In this document: one piece after another, positions 27,876 through 37,843 of the stretch | How the letters are laid out: each line of letters begins with the position of its first letter | Numbering within the stretch: position 1 is the stretch's first letter | Assembly: GCA_025354785.1 (NCBI GenBank) | Contig: JANXME010000184.1 | Location: 1-46,540 of the forward strand | DNA: 46,540 bases | Source: Actinomycetes bacterium | GTDB taxonomy: Bacteria > Actinomycetota > Actinomycetes > Nanopelagicales > Nanopelagicaceae | Direction: 5' to 3' | The notes under the pieces: generated by a model | Databases searched by the model: none | What the model was told of the DNA's origin: nothing | Seen by the model: the letters and a program-made list of their open reading frames with translations, nothing else | Program-made: the position numbers and the translations under genes

Positions 27876-28916
27876 ATGGCCCTAGAAAAAGTATATCAGT
27901 ATCAATTTGACGATCTCGGTACACCACTGACAAACGCAGCCACAGTGTTAGATATAACAGGCAATGTTCTTTGGTACTGGAAAGCGTTTTTGATGTCGCA
28001 GATTCAAATGAAGACCCAAGCTGGCGCGACCGTAGCAATCGGCGCAGCAACCGGCAAGTGGGACATGGACTATTCATGTGACGGTCTTACGGCTGGCACT
28101 CCCGGCGATGGCGTAGACAGACTAGGCACGACAGTTTATCCCGGCAGTGCTATAGTTCCGGGCGCTGGTGGATTGTTTGTGTACGCAACGGCTGGTACTG
28201 CCCATTCGTGGTACGTGTTAAAACGAGTCATAGGTATATACACCCATCGGATTTTAGTAAGCTGGGAAGGATCCAATTCCTATCAGGCCCGTATCAGTTT
28301 TTCAAGGAACGCATTTGCTGGTGGCAGCGTAACGGCCCGTCCTACAAGTACGAACGAAGCTGTTCCGGCGCAAACATCAATTCAGGTCGGTAAAAGTTCT
28401 GGAGCGACCGCATTCAATAAGGGTCATGGTGCCTTGGCAGCGGATGGTTCTTTCTTCTTGAATATGAGTCAAGACGGATCTGGTAAATTCTTTCAGATGT
28501 TCAATTGGGGCCCGCTTACGGATATTCGCACCAACGACAGCCAAGGCTATCACTGCCGTATGTACGTCGAAGGAAATGACGCTGGAGCATCTTCGTTTGG
28601 TGTTCCCAACAATATTAATTATGGAGCAGGCAGACACTTTGACGGAAGCGTGTGTGGTCAGGTGGCTATTATCGCTCCACAACACAATGGTAGCGTCTAC
28701 TCATTAGACGTTATTGATGCAACAAGCAATAATTATGCGGAATTTCCAATGTTCTTCAGAACTGAAGGTCCTTCTTCGTTTCGAGGACGTATTCAGGATT
28801 GGAAATGGGCCACCGCAACGCTGGCAGATGGAACATACGACCTGTTGGCTCCTTCAATTGACAGATACTCTGTTGGCGACACTACACGTCCTGCCCGCGC
28901 TGCTCCGGGTCTATAA
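27876..28916 (+). CDS. Putative fibre/virion protein
   Basis: 346-aa ORF in the fibre cluster. Confidence 0.5.
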   Translation: MALEKVYQYQFDDLGTPLTNAATVLDITGNVLWYWKAFLMSQIQMKTQAGATVAIGAATGKWDMDYSCDGLTAGTPGDGVDRLGTTVYPGSAIVPGAGGLFVYATAGTAHSWYVLKRVIGIYTHRILVSWEGSNSYQARISFSRNAFAGGSVTARPTSTNEAVPAQTSIQVGKSSGATAFNKGHGALAADGSFFLNMSQDGSGKFFQMFNWGPLTDIRTNDSQGYHCRMYVEGNDAGASSFGVPNNINYGAGRHFDGSVCGQVAIIAPQHNGSVYSLDVIDATSNNYAEFPMFFRTEGPSSFRGRIQDWKWATATLADGTYDLLAPSIDRYSVGDTTRPARAAPGL

Positions 28917-28919
28917 TCC

Positions 28920-29954
28920 ATGGGTGGCGTTAATTTCGAAGGCATTGTAGTTCCTCTTCCGGAACCTACAGACATAAAAGGAGGGTTAGGTGCTCAGATT
29001 GAGTATGTACAGATCAGTGGTGGTAGCGTGGTGCCGACTCCGCCCGCCCCACCATGCATATGTCCCCAAATAATTGTTGTAAAAGGCGCGCTTCATGGAG
29101 GCAACTCATTCTCTCTACTTAATACAGGTATCAGTGTTTTAAGTCTTGTAGACATATTTAGCGGCGTCATCTTAGATGCGACTAAATGGATAAATGTGAG
29201 CAGTGGTGGTGCTGTGTCGGTAAATAACAATCTTATATTATCAACACCTTCCACTGGTGGTACTTCAGCCATACGCAGTATTGGCACTTGGCAAAATTTT
29301 GATGTGTCCGCCACCTACACAACCACCCAGAGTGTGACACAATTTTCTCCGTCTGCTGAGATCATATATTTTAGAATGTCAGCGCGGATCAATTCTACCA
29401 ACTATTTCATCGTTGAACATTTGTGGGATCCAACACGTGGTGATACGCTGCGCACTAGCATAACAACTGCTGGTAGCACTTCGATTATATCGCGAGACTC
29501 GGTTAAATCGTCCGCCAGACTTCTACGACTTGTTAGGTACAATGGTCGTGTTAAGGCATATTCTGGAGCCAATTTGTTGGTTGATTATCGTGGCTGGCGT
29601 ACCGACGATGTTCAAATAGAGATGTCTAACACTTGCACATCGTCACCAGCTAGCATTTCGACAACAGTGTCGACATTTATGCCTAAAGTTGTTGTTACTT
29701 TTGGTGACGAGATCTGTGCGTCAGCTGCTGAAATCTCCACTAGGATTATTGGTTCAACTCCAGCCGCTATTTTGCCTGGACTTGTCTCAGTTGTAGCCTG
29801 GGGAGCTAATTCATCACAGAGTTTGGGCAATATATTTGAGTATGTCGCACCGCTACAATTAACAGTTGCTTCTTCAACTAATGTGTCCATAGTTGTGAAT
29901 AACGATGGTGTATTAAGAGATACTGGTCCAACAGTGGCTGGATTAAGGTTGTAA
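28920..29954 (+). CDS. Virion/fibre protein with putative concanavalin-like lectin domain
   Basis: 'VDIFSGVILDATKWINVSSGGAVSVNNNLILSTP...FRMSARINSTNYFIVEHLWD'. Confidence 0.5.
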   Translation: MGGVNFEGIVVPLPEPTDIKGGLGAQIEYVQISGGSVVPTPPAPPCICPQIIVVKGALHGGNSFSLLNTGISVLSLVDIFSGVILDATKWINVSSGGAVSVNNNLILSTPSTGGTSAIRSIGTWQNFDVSATYTTTQSVTQFSPSAEIIYFRMSARINSTNYFIVEHLWDPTRGDTLRTSITTAGSTSIISRDSVKSSARLLRLVRYNGRVKAYSGANLLVDYRGWRTDDVQIEMSNTCTSSPASISTTVSTFMPKVVVTFGDEICASAAEISTRIIGSTPAAILPGLVSVVAWGANSSQSLGNIFEYVAPLQLTVASSTNVSIVVNNDGVLRDTGPTVAGLRL

Positions 29955-29955
29955 A

Positions 29956-32900
29956 ATGACTATTAGTCTTGTAAATCGTTACAAGCAGATGTTGAGCACG
30001 ATACCGAAAGGATCGTTTTATGATTCAGAGGGACAAGTCTTGCCTTTTCGTGGCGAGTCTCCATATGAACTTAGAATAACCACTGCCCAACCAAATAGGC
30101 AATATGGTGTTTTTATAAATGATCAATATACGACGCTGATCACTACCAATGCTCAAAGTGTTGCGTTAATTGTTACCAAGTTGACAAAGGGCCGTAATGA
30201 CATCCGTCTAGTTGATTCTGTTGATCAAACTACTACTATCGCATATATTACGACTAGAGATTATGCAACAATCTTGGCTGCCGAAGCACAGGTTGTCGAA
30301 GGTATCGATACTGGAGTTGAGCAGGTTCTATTAGACTCTCATCTGGCCACGTCTTCGATTGGATTGATTGAGCAAGTGTTCGGCAAAACGGTAGAAACCG
30401 GTAATAATTTTGGTTATGATCTAGACACCTATCGAGAGTTGCTTGGTGAATTACGCACTGCATACAGATATTGGGGCGGCACGACTGAAGGTATAGCTCG
30501 GGCGGTACGCGGGTTTACACAAATCAGCCCGCTGGTCTATCCGGCTAGTTTTGGTCCGAGATGGATCTTAGGCAAGGACATACTCAGTCCGAAGAATAGC
30601 ACGTCAAGCCGTACATATTACTCGACATCAGCACTTACAAATTTCAACGCCAACGGTGCTGGCGCAACATTGACATTCCAGAACACAAATGGTGTTGGCA
30701 CTGGCATCCTGAAAAGATATTCTAGTGGTGGTTTTGGTGTTATCAAAAACCTAACATGGACTCCACCCAATGGTGTGGAAGGTGCGCAGGTAAATATTAG
30801 TGCAATTCTTGCAGCGCAACATGGATCAGCAACTTTGTATGGTGCTGACTATTTTGATCCTATTGTTGGGTTCCCAGGTCCATATAACATCATTGCGAGC
30901 CGCAATGATGTATTTACGCTAGATATTGACGGCCATGGTTTAATTGATATAACTTTGACTACTGGTGGAGCTCGTACTGCCGCGCAGATCGCAACTGATG
31001 TTAACACTGTTTTGGCCGCCGACCTTAGATATGGCGTTGGCTATAATGCCGTTGCTGACTCATACGATGCATTCACATCTGGCACTCCGATGATAAGACT
31101 CACTACGCCAAACGGTGCGTCTGGCGGGTTAATTAAGCTTATGCCGCGTACTGGCGCAGATGCAACGCAAACATTATTTGATCTGCCCATAATTCGTGGT
31201 GGGTTGGCAAATGATTATGCGATTGGGGCTACGTCGATAATCCTTGGCGCCACTACTGACATGACTTCATGGCCAAGTCCAACAGTAGATAATCCGATCA
31301 AGGTTGTAATGGGTGGCACGCTGTTTAATCCAACCGGCACACCAAGCACAACCACCACGATTACTGCCGCAGAGGTTGTTACGGTCACTGCTGTTGATCA
31401 TGCATCTAAGACTCTTACACTACAGAATCCATTAACAATCGCACATAATCGTAGAGAACTGGCATATGTTCAGGGTGAATGGCCATATTTAAGAACAAGT
31501 GCGCATAATTCTCGCGGAGTTACAATAACGATTGGTAATGGCAATCTAGGTACGCTACCAGGCAATACGACCGATAACGTCGTAATTAGTGGAACAGGCG
31601 CTCCAGATGGTTGGATTGTAACGACTAATGCAGGCGCCGCAGTAACACCAACTCCATATGCAATGCATTCATATTTCGAACTTGACCGCGACGTGTCGTT
31701 TGATTTAAATGCAAACGGCATGGTCACTTTGCCAGTTCCAGACGAAATATTGAAGTACAAAGGATTTGATATTGATATTACGATTTGGGGTCGGATTGAT
31801 GATCCGTCAAGAGCGGCTACACAATCAACCATAAATAGTATTGATCTATCGTTTGACAATCAAGTTTCTTATACGTCGGCTGCGCCAGTTGTCTCTGGTC
31901 CTGCTGTTAACTCAGAATGGCGTCCCCGGCAATATACAAGAGTTATACGTGTTCCCGTCGACGCAACTAAGATGTGGGTTCGAGTGAAACTAAGTGGTGC
32001 TGGTGTTGGCAATTTTACAATCCATAAAGTTCGTGTGACCGTTCCGGGTATCCATGACGGGCTATTTCTTGGCGATGGAACAATACCTCGTGGTGAAAGT
32101 AAAATTAAACAGGGTAACTTCATGTATGTGTGGAGTAATGATCAATTAAGCTCATATGAAGATGCATCTCTTGGTTTGACTAATGTAACACAGGTAAATC
32201 CAGGCCACATAGATAAAATTGCACCCACTCAGGCATGGCTTGAAAAATTTGATGTGTCTGAATACGATGGTAGCGGGAATGCTATAAATATAAAAGGCGT
32301 TTTTACCGAGACAGATATCATAGCTGGCATATCTACTAATTTGGATCTGGTATTAAGAACACCCCCGCGTTTTAGCCATCTTAAGCCTCATTTGCTCAAT
32401 GACACCACACAAACTGTTGTGTTTAATCCAACTCCCGCATACACTGGAACACTTACGATCGCGTCAAATCAAGACATTACGACTTCAATATTGACGCAGG
32501 ATGGCGTTCCATTAACCAAAGATACTTGGCAGTACAATAGTTCAACACAAATTGAATTGTTAATTCCACCATCACCATCCAGTGTATATTCATTTACATA
32601 TGAAGCATTGTTGCGATTTGAAAGCACATCAATTGACTTAGGAACAACATATGCCAACTATATTTGGTTTGTTGACTATGATGTTTGGCAACGCCCTGAG
32701 ATCAAACCGACTATAGTGTCGATTACATCTGGTATCCAATTTGATGTATCCGGCATTGCATCGCTTGATGAACGTTCGATACAGGACAAATCGTCAGCTG
32801 CGCTTATAGAAGATACTGGTTTAACTCAGCGCATCATACCATCTAGTCAATGGAATTTTTTAGATGCGTCGCGAATACAGATAGATCTGGGTGTATTTAA

Positions 32901-33189
32901 CACTCAAAATATATATTCATTTAGATATATGTCAGAGACAAATCATCCAGATACGGATGTTATCGTTAAGGTTGAGCACAAAGCAGCTGCCACAGGCGGT
33001 GCGTTGGGTGCTGCAACATATTCAGAAATTGTACACAATCAAGTAATTGATGGATCTTTAAGATATCACCAAATGCGTGTAACATTATCAGGTGTACGCG
33101 ATATCAGAGATGCAAGAATTCAATCATTGGTATTAAAAGGACTAAATGCATTCGGTATCGGTGGCACTATTCCGGTGCTGAGGCCATAA
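29956..33189 (+). CDS. Large baseplate/tail protein, tail-protein-I-like N-terminal region
   Basis: 1077 aa; 'LGELRTAYRYWGGTTEGIARAVRGFTQISP'; internal flagellin-IN-like segment. Confidence 0.55.
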   Translation: MTISLVNRYKQMLSTIPKGSFYDSEGQVLPFRGESPYELRITTAQPNRQYGVFINDQYTTLITTNAQSVALIVTKLTKGRNDIRLVDSVDQTTTIAYITTRDYATILAAEAQVVEGIDTGVEQVLLDSHLATSSIGLIEQVFGKTVETGNNFGYDLDTYRELLGELRTAYRYWGGTTEGIARAVRGFTQISPLVYPASFGPRWILGKDILSPKNSTSSRTYYSTSALTNFNANGAGATLTFQNTNGVGTGILKRYSSGGFGVIKNLTWTPPNGVEGAQVNISAILAAQHGSATLYGADYFDPIVGFPGPYNIIASRNDVFTLDIDGHGLIDITLTTGGARTAAQIATDVNTVLAADLRYGVGYNAVADSYDAFTSGTPMIRLTTPNGASGGLIKLMPRTGADATQTLFDLPIIRGGLANDYAIGATSIILGATTDMTSWPSPTVDNPIKVVMGGTLFNPTGTPSTTTTITAAEVVTVTAVDHASKTLTLQNPLTIAHNRRELAYVQGEWPYLRTSAHNSRGVTITIGNGNLGTLPGNTTDNVVISGTGAPDGWIVTTNAGAAVTPTPYAMHSYFELDRDVSFDLNANGMVTLPVPDEILKYKGFDIDITIWGRIDDPSRAATQSTINSIDLSFDNQVSYTSAAPVVSGPAVNSEWRPRQYTRVIRVPVDATKMWVRVKLSGAGVGNFTIHKVRVTVPGIHDGLFLGDGTIPRGESKIKQGNFMYVWSNDQLSSYEDASLGLTNVTQVNPGHIDKIAPTQAWLEKFDVSEYDGSGNAINIKGVFTETDIIAGISTNLDLVLRTPPRFSHLKPHLLNDTTQTVVFNPTPAYTGTLTIASNQDITTSILTQDGVPLTKDTWQYNSSTQIELLIPPSPSSVYSFTYEALLRFESTSIDLGTTYANYIWFVDYDVWQRPEIKPTIVSITSGIQFDVSGIASLDERSIQDKSSAALIEDTGLTQRIIPSSQWNFLDASRIQIDLGVFNTQNIYSFRYMSETNHPDTDVIVKVEHKAAATGGALGAATYSEIVHNQVIDGSLRYHQMRVTLSGVRDIRDARIQSLVLKGLNAFGIGGTIPVLRP

Positions 33190-33213
33190 ATAATTATTAT
33201 TATTATAACCTAA

Positions 33214-33221
33214 TATAAATA
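33214..33221 (+). promoter_or_regulatory. Candidate T4-type late promoter TATAAATA
   Basis: Exact TATAAATA in a 47-nt AT-rich intergenic gap just upstream of SD GAGGA (33227-33231) and ATG 33237. Confidence 0.35.
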
Positions 33222-33236
33222 TATTAGAGGACACAC

Positions 33237-36200
33237 ATGGCAAATAGAAGCGTATACAATGAAGGCGTCGAAGTTCATCAGCGTCATCTGCAGAACACAG
33301 AGGCTCAAAGAGCAGCCGGCGATAATCAGATCTTATCTGACATAACATCACGTGGTGTTATGTCAGGACTTGGCGTCACGGTCGGTGGCACTAATACCCG
33401 TATTAGTATTGATGCAGGCACTGCCTATGCGCCAAATGGCGAATATATGTCTTTGGCGGCTGGGCAGACTAATGTACAGTTAGCCAGCGATACCTTAGGT
33501 GTTATTAATTATGTTCTATTGGTGTATGATGAGACATATTCGTCAACTGAGTCCCATGAAACAGATGGCACAACTTTAAATACTAAAGCGACTGTGTCTC
33601 CACGGATCGCAGTACTAACCGCTACCGCATACAATGCTTTGACTGCGAGCGATCCAGTTTTATCCAACAATGATCGTAATAGATCGGTGGTGTTGGCCAG
33701 AGTAACTGCAAATGGTCCAGCCGTTCCCTTAACGATCGGTTCCATTGAGCTACCATCATTACAGCCAGCGGCATTAACGTCAGGACAACCAGTGAATATA
33801 ACTGGTATAACGATCATTTCTGTTGACTCACAAACCGCCCCCGGCACAGGTACACTAACTTACGCGTTTGGAGCTCAAACATTAACATGGGCAGCCCCCG
33901 GCGATTCTGCCGGTGCGACCGTACCATTGCTTACTAGTACCACATATATAATTACTTCGACCAATGGTCGTACCATCTTAGTAAGAGTTTCATTTTCGAC
34001 GTTGCCTGGATCAAATAAGAGCGATTCAATCTTAATCACTAATATATATGCTCAAAACATAGTCCGTCAAACAGCATTAGATGCTCAACACCGTTCCATG
34101 CTTGGAACTGGCGAACCTACACCACACAATCCGCATGGCATGACGTTGGCCGATTTGGCACCGGGCCAACAAACCGCTGTTGAAGAGCACCAAGATGTTA
34201 TGCATCATAATGGTCTTGCGCGATTTAACAATGTTAACACACTAAAATTAATAGTTAACACAGCCCCAGCGCCCGACACATTGTCTGTAACCAATTTTAC
34301 AGCCGGTGATTATGCATACGTAAATGGATTCAAAATAACAACTCTGGTTAGCTCCCCAACTGTTGTTTTCGACGCACCAGAAGGCACGCAAGTGTCGACA
34401 TGGGGTATCTATCTTAACCAGGATGGAACTATCCTAAAGACCAAGCGTACGTCATTTGCTGGGACTGTGTTGTTTGATAAACTTCAAATAGTCAATATGT
34501 CTGACGGCATGCCAGCAGGTAGCACTACCATTACGTGGACCAATACTGGTCTAATCGACGCGGGCGGCCAAACAATTGCTGCGCCTACTGTTGATTCTGT
34601 TGTTCGTCTAGATATTGGTGACTCTGTCAACTGGCTCGATTGTTATGTTAAAGGCGGGGCGACTCCCGGTGGCACTCAGACCGACACAGTCACTAGATCG
34701 ATAGAGCCAGTGGTGGAAGAAAACATTCTATTGGGATATGTGCAATGGAGTGGATCAGCTTCTGGTTTCTTGGGTTACGGGTTTGGAATTGCTTCAGCAG
34801 GCAATCTAACAATAGATCGTAGACCGTTTGGCACATTAGGCTCTGCTGAAATGGCAGATGAGGCTGGGTATACTTCTCCAAGCGATATTGCCCATGTGTT
34901 ATTTGGTGATGGCATTGCTCCTCACACGCAGGGTGTTGACTATAGTCCTGTTGGGCAATTGTCTGCCCAAACGGCGGTGGTCAATCAATTTAAGTTAAGT
35001 ACGGTAACAACCGGTAACGCGACATTAACTGGTGGCATTGCATATATAGATGGAAAAGAGTTGAAAATGCCTGCGACCACATTTGCCGGCATTAGTGCAG
35101 GTGGCACTACCAGATTTTGGATTGACCACACTGGCGCATATCAGGCAACTATTAATTCATGGGATGGCATAATTGGTTCTCAAGCTGGCCAATCAATAAT
35201 ACGTATTGCCGATGTGATAACTAATGGGTCTGCTACTGAGACAAGTCGTGTTGACCGTCGTGTTTATGTCGGCGCCAAACACGATGTTGAGGGCGGTGTC
35301 TTAGGTCTAGATAGAGACAGACGCGCGGTCGTTACCACTCAACCGGCGACTGCGGTGGGTGGCTCGGCTTTAACTGTCCAGGCGTTAGGCACCAATGTGA
35401 ATGGTGTCACAGCAATTGTGTTTGGCACTGGTATTGGTCTGACCGCTTTTGGTGGTGGAACTGGTGGAAACGCCATAAAGGGCCAGGGTCTTTTTACCGG
35501 CAGTGTTGGTGGTGAATTCATTGGTGGTCCGGGCGGAAATGCTGTTATTGCGACCGGGAATGCGAGTGGGTCTGGAGCGTTTGTTCTCGGTGGTACGACG
35601 GATGGCTCCGCTGGCCTAACCGCCACATCGTTAGCAACGAATGGGAATGGCGCACGTATCGATGGTACTGGCACTGGTTATGGTGCTCAGATACAGAGTG
35701 GAACAGGCGCAATAGGCGATGCGGCAATAATTCGCGCCGTCTCTACAAACGGAAATGGTGCAAAATGTATTGGCACTGGTACAGGCGCAGGTGTGTGGGC
35801 GCAAGGCGCAACAACGGCGCAGATGGTCGCAAAAGTAGACGGCTGGGCAGATTTTAATGGCGCAACCAATCCTGCTCCAAATAGCGCCGTTGTAGCAGGT
35901 AATACTATTACACCGATGAACATTTGTAAGGCGTGGGGTGAGATTGTGTGTGGCAGCGCCATACCAGTTCTAGCCGGCATCAATGATGGATTCAATATTG
36001 ATACCGCCTCGTGCATATTTTTAGATCCAAATACGGCGCGTATAGTATTTAAAAATCCAATGGCTGCCGCGAGCTATTCTGTTAATGTTCAGGCAAAATA
36101 TCATGGCGCTGTGTTTATTGCGGTGCCGCTTGGAACTTCTAGCACAAGTTTTGACTTTATAGTGTACGACACTTCTTTCAATCTGAAATTGATAGACGTC

Positions 36201-36248
36201 ACTGGCACAAATTATCATGTATATTTCCAGGTCTTCGCGAGGCAATAA
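33237..36248 (+). CDS. Tail fibre / baseplate-attached protein with Gly-rich repeats
   Basis: 1003 aa; 'GVTVGGTNTRISIDAGTAYAPNGEYMSL', later 'GNGARIDGTGTGYGAQIQSGTGAIGDAAIIRAVSTNGNGAKCIGTGTG'. Confidence 0.6.
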   Translation: MANRSVYNEGVEVHQRHLQNTEAQRAAGDNQILSDITSRGVMSGLGVTVGGTNTRISIDAGTAYAPNGEYMSLAAGQTNVQLASDTLGVINYVLLVYDETYSSTESHETDGTTLNTKATVSPRIAVLTATAYNALTASDPVLSNNDRNRSVVLARVTANGPAVPLTIGSIELPSLQPAALTSGQPVNITGITIISVDSQTAPGTGTLTYAFGAQTLTWAAPGDSAGATVPLLTSTTYIITSTNGRTILVRVSFSTLPGSNKSDSILITNIYAQNIVRQTALDAQHRSMLGTGEPTPHNPHGMTLADLAPGQQTAVEEHQDVMHHNGLARFNNVNTLKLIVNTAPAPDTLSVTNFTAGDYAYVNGFKITTLVSSPTVVFDAPEGTQVSTWGIYLNQDGTILKTKRTSFAGTVLFDKLQIVNMSDGMPAGSTTITWTNTGLIDAGGQTIAAPTVDSVVRLDIGDSVNWLDCYVKGGATPGGTQTDTVTRSIEPVVEENILLGYVQWSGSASGFLGYGFGIASAGNLTIDRRPFGTLGSAEMADEAGYTSPSDIAHVLFGDGIAPHTQGVDYSPVGQLSAQTAVVNQFKLSTVTTGNATLTGGIAYIDGKELKMPATTFAGISAGGTTRFWIDHTGAYQATINSWDGIIGSQAGQSIIRIADVITNGSATETSRVDRRVYVGAKHDVEGGVLGLDRDRRAVVTTQPATAVGGSALTVQALGTNVNGVTAIVFGTGIGLTAFGGGTGGNAIKGQGLFTGSVGGEFIGGPGGNAVIATGNASGSGAFVLGGTTDGSAGLTATSLATNGNGARIDGTGTGYGAQIQSGTGAIGDAAIIRAVSTNGNGAKCIGTGTGAGVWAQGATTAQMVAKVDGWADFNGATNPAPNSAVVAGNTITPMNICKAWGEIVCGSAIPVLAGINDGFNIDTASCIFLDPNTARIVFKNPMAAASYSVNVQAKYHGAVFIAVPLGTSSTSFDFIVYDTSFNLKLIDVTGTNYHVYFQVFARQ

Positions 36249-36251
36249 GAC

Positions 36252-36794
36252 ATGATAATTACTCCAATTGATGCGTGGAAAGAAGTTGTTCCGGCGGTCG
36301 TTAATACGCCCGGCACACGTAATTCAGCATTATATTGTGATGTAATTAAGCAGTTTGACGTTGTCAATAATGTCAGATATAAACCAAGTAAGCTTGGATT
36401 TGGCGAGACTTATTGCAACATTTTTCTTTGGGACTGTACCAAAGCGTTAGAATGTGAGATTCCGCATTGGGTTGATACATTCGGCAATCGTGTTGATGTT
36501 GGTAAGGGTAAGGAAAATAATGCCAACGCACTGGTCGATTGGCTTATTGGAAAAGGATTTAACGATCTTGGGTGGATGGCCGTTTCTGACAACACAGCTA
36601 TAAAAAGAGCAAGTTACGGCTTCCCTACCGTGGTCGTTTGGAAGAACCCAGGCGGCATTGGACACGTTGCGATGGTGATGCCTTCTACTTCTGGCGTTCG
36701 GATATCGCAAGCGGGAGGCACTAATTTGTATGATAGCGAGCTCGTTCATGGGTTTGGACATATTCAACCCTTGAAGTTTTTCACACACGAATAG
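36252..36794 (+). CDS. Putative cysteine peptidoglycan hydrolase (NlpC/P60- or CHAP-like), candidate endolysin
   Basis: Cys motif 'GETYCNIFLWDCTKALECEIPHW' and His motif 'GGIGHVAMVMPS', then 'QAGGTN'. Confidence 0.6.
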   Translation: MIITPIDAWKEVVPAVVNTPGTRNSALYCDVIKQFDVVNNVRYKPSKLGFGETYCNIFLWDCTKALECEIPHWVDTFGNRVDVGKGKENNANALVDWLIGKGFNDLGWMAVSDNTAIKRASYGFPTVVVWKNPGGIGHVAMVMPSTSGVRISQAGGTNLYDSELVHGFGHIQPLKFFTHE

Positions 36795-36830
36795 TCGACT
36801 AAATTACTTATACTCATCTTCGCAGTAGAA

Positions 36831-36836
36831 TATAAT
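36831..36836 (+). promoter_or_regulatory. Candidate sigma70-type -10 element (TATAAT)
   Basis: TATAAT in the 83-nt gap before the metallophosphoesterase ATG at 36878; no convincing -35. Confidence 0.25.
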
Positions 36837-36877
36837 ACAACCGAGACGCACACGAGTTATGAAGTTAAAACTAAACT

Positions 36878-37843
36878 ATGACAAAATATACACGTCCATT
36901 ACCTAATATAGAAGTAGTAATACAAGATATCGAAGATGCGCTAGCAGCAAGTCAAAAGAGCAGAAATTCATTTACCCTAGATAACTACAAGAAATTTGGT
37001 GGTCTGTTCGATGGCCGCTCATTACGCAGATATGGTGGATTTGAATTTCTCAAGCGGAATAGCAATCTCGATTACAGTGGCGACGAGCCGATTATGCGCT
37101 CCACCACAACTGAATTGAAGAAGGTGTTATTTATACCAGACTGTCATGTACCCTATCATGACGCTAAGGCATGGAACCTTATGATGGCGGCGGCACGTGA
37201 ATTTGAGCCGGATACGATCGTCATTCTAGGCGACTTTGCGGACTTTTACGCGGTCAGCGCGTATGAGAAGGACCCCCGGCGCCCCAATGATCTGTCTGAT
37301 GAACTCGCGATCGTAGAAGAAAAACTCGACGAGCTAGACGCTCTGGGCGCGTCGAAAAAGATTTATATTTGTGGGAATCACGAGGACCGTCTCGAAAGGT
37401 ATCTAATTTCCCGCGCTCCAGCACTCTTTGGCAGTGTGACCATCCCAGCCACTCTACATCTTGCAGAACGCGGCTGGCAGTTCATACAATATAAGAGATC
37501 ATTTAAGCTTGGCAAGTTACATTTAACCCACGACACTGGGACTGCTGGCATTAACGCTCATCGTCAATCAATGGCTGCATTCCAAGGCAGTGTAATCATT
37601 GGTCACACACACCGCATGGAAGTATCGGTCTTGGGTAATGCCGCTGGTGCACCGCAAATTGGTGCAATGTTTGGTTGGTTGGGCGATTTTGACAAGGTTG
37701 ATTATATGCATGCGATCAAAGCCCGTAGAGATTGGGTCCACGGATTCGGCATCGGCTATCAAGAATCGAACGGTGTTATTCATCTACAACCTATTCCGAT
37801 CGTCGAAGGTACTTGCGTAGTAAACGGCAAGCTTATTCGCTAA
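36878..37843 (+). CDS. Calcineurin-like metallophosphoesterase
   Basis: FIPDCHVPYHD, ILGDFADF, GNHEDR, HDTG, GHTHR metal-binding motifs. Confidence 0.85.
   Translation: MTKYTRPLPNIEVVIQDIEDALAASQKSRNSFTLDNYKKFGGLFDGRSLRRYGGFEFLKRNSNLDYSGDEPIMRSTTTELKKVLFIPDCHVPYHDAKAWNLMMAAAREFEPDTIVILGDFADFYAVSAYEKDPRRPNDLSDELAIVEEKLDELDALGASKKIYICGNHEDRLERYLISRAPALFGSVTIPATLHLAERGWQFIQYKRSFKLGKLHLTHDTGTAGINAHRQSMAAFQGSVIIGHTHRMEVSVLGNAAGAPQIGAMFGWLGDFDKVDYMHAIKARRDWVHGFGIGYQESNGVIHLQPIPIVEGTCVVNGKLIR

Noticed and set aside
4684-32290. Additional TATAAATA matches at 4684-4691 and 32283-32290 as promoters
   Set aside because: Both lie inside coding sequence of AT-rich DNA and are expected by chance.
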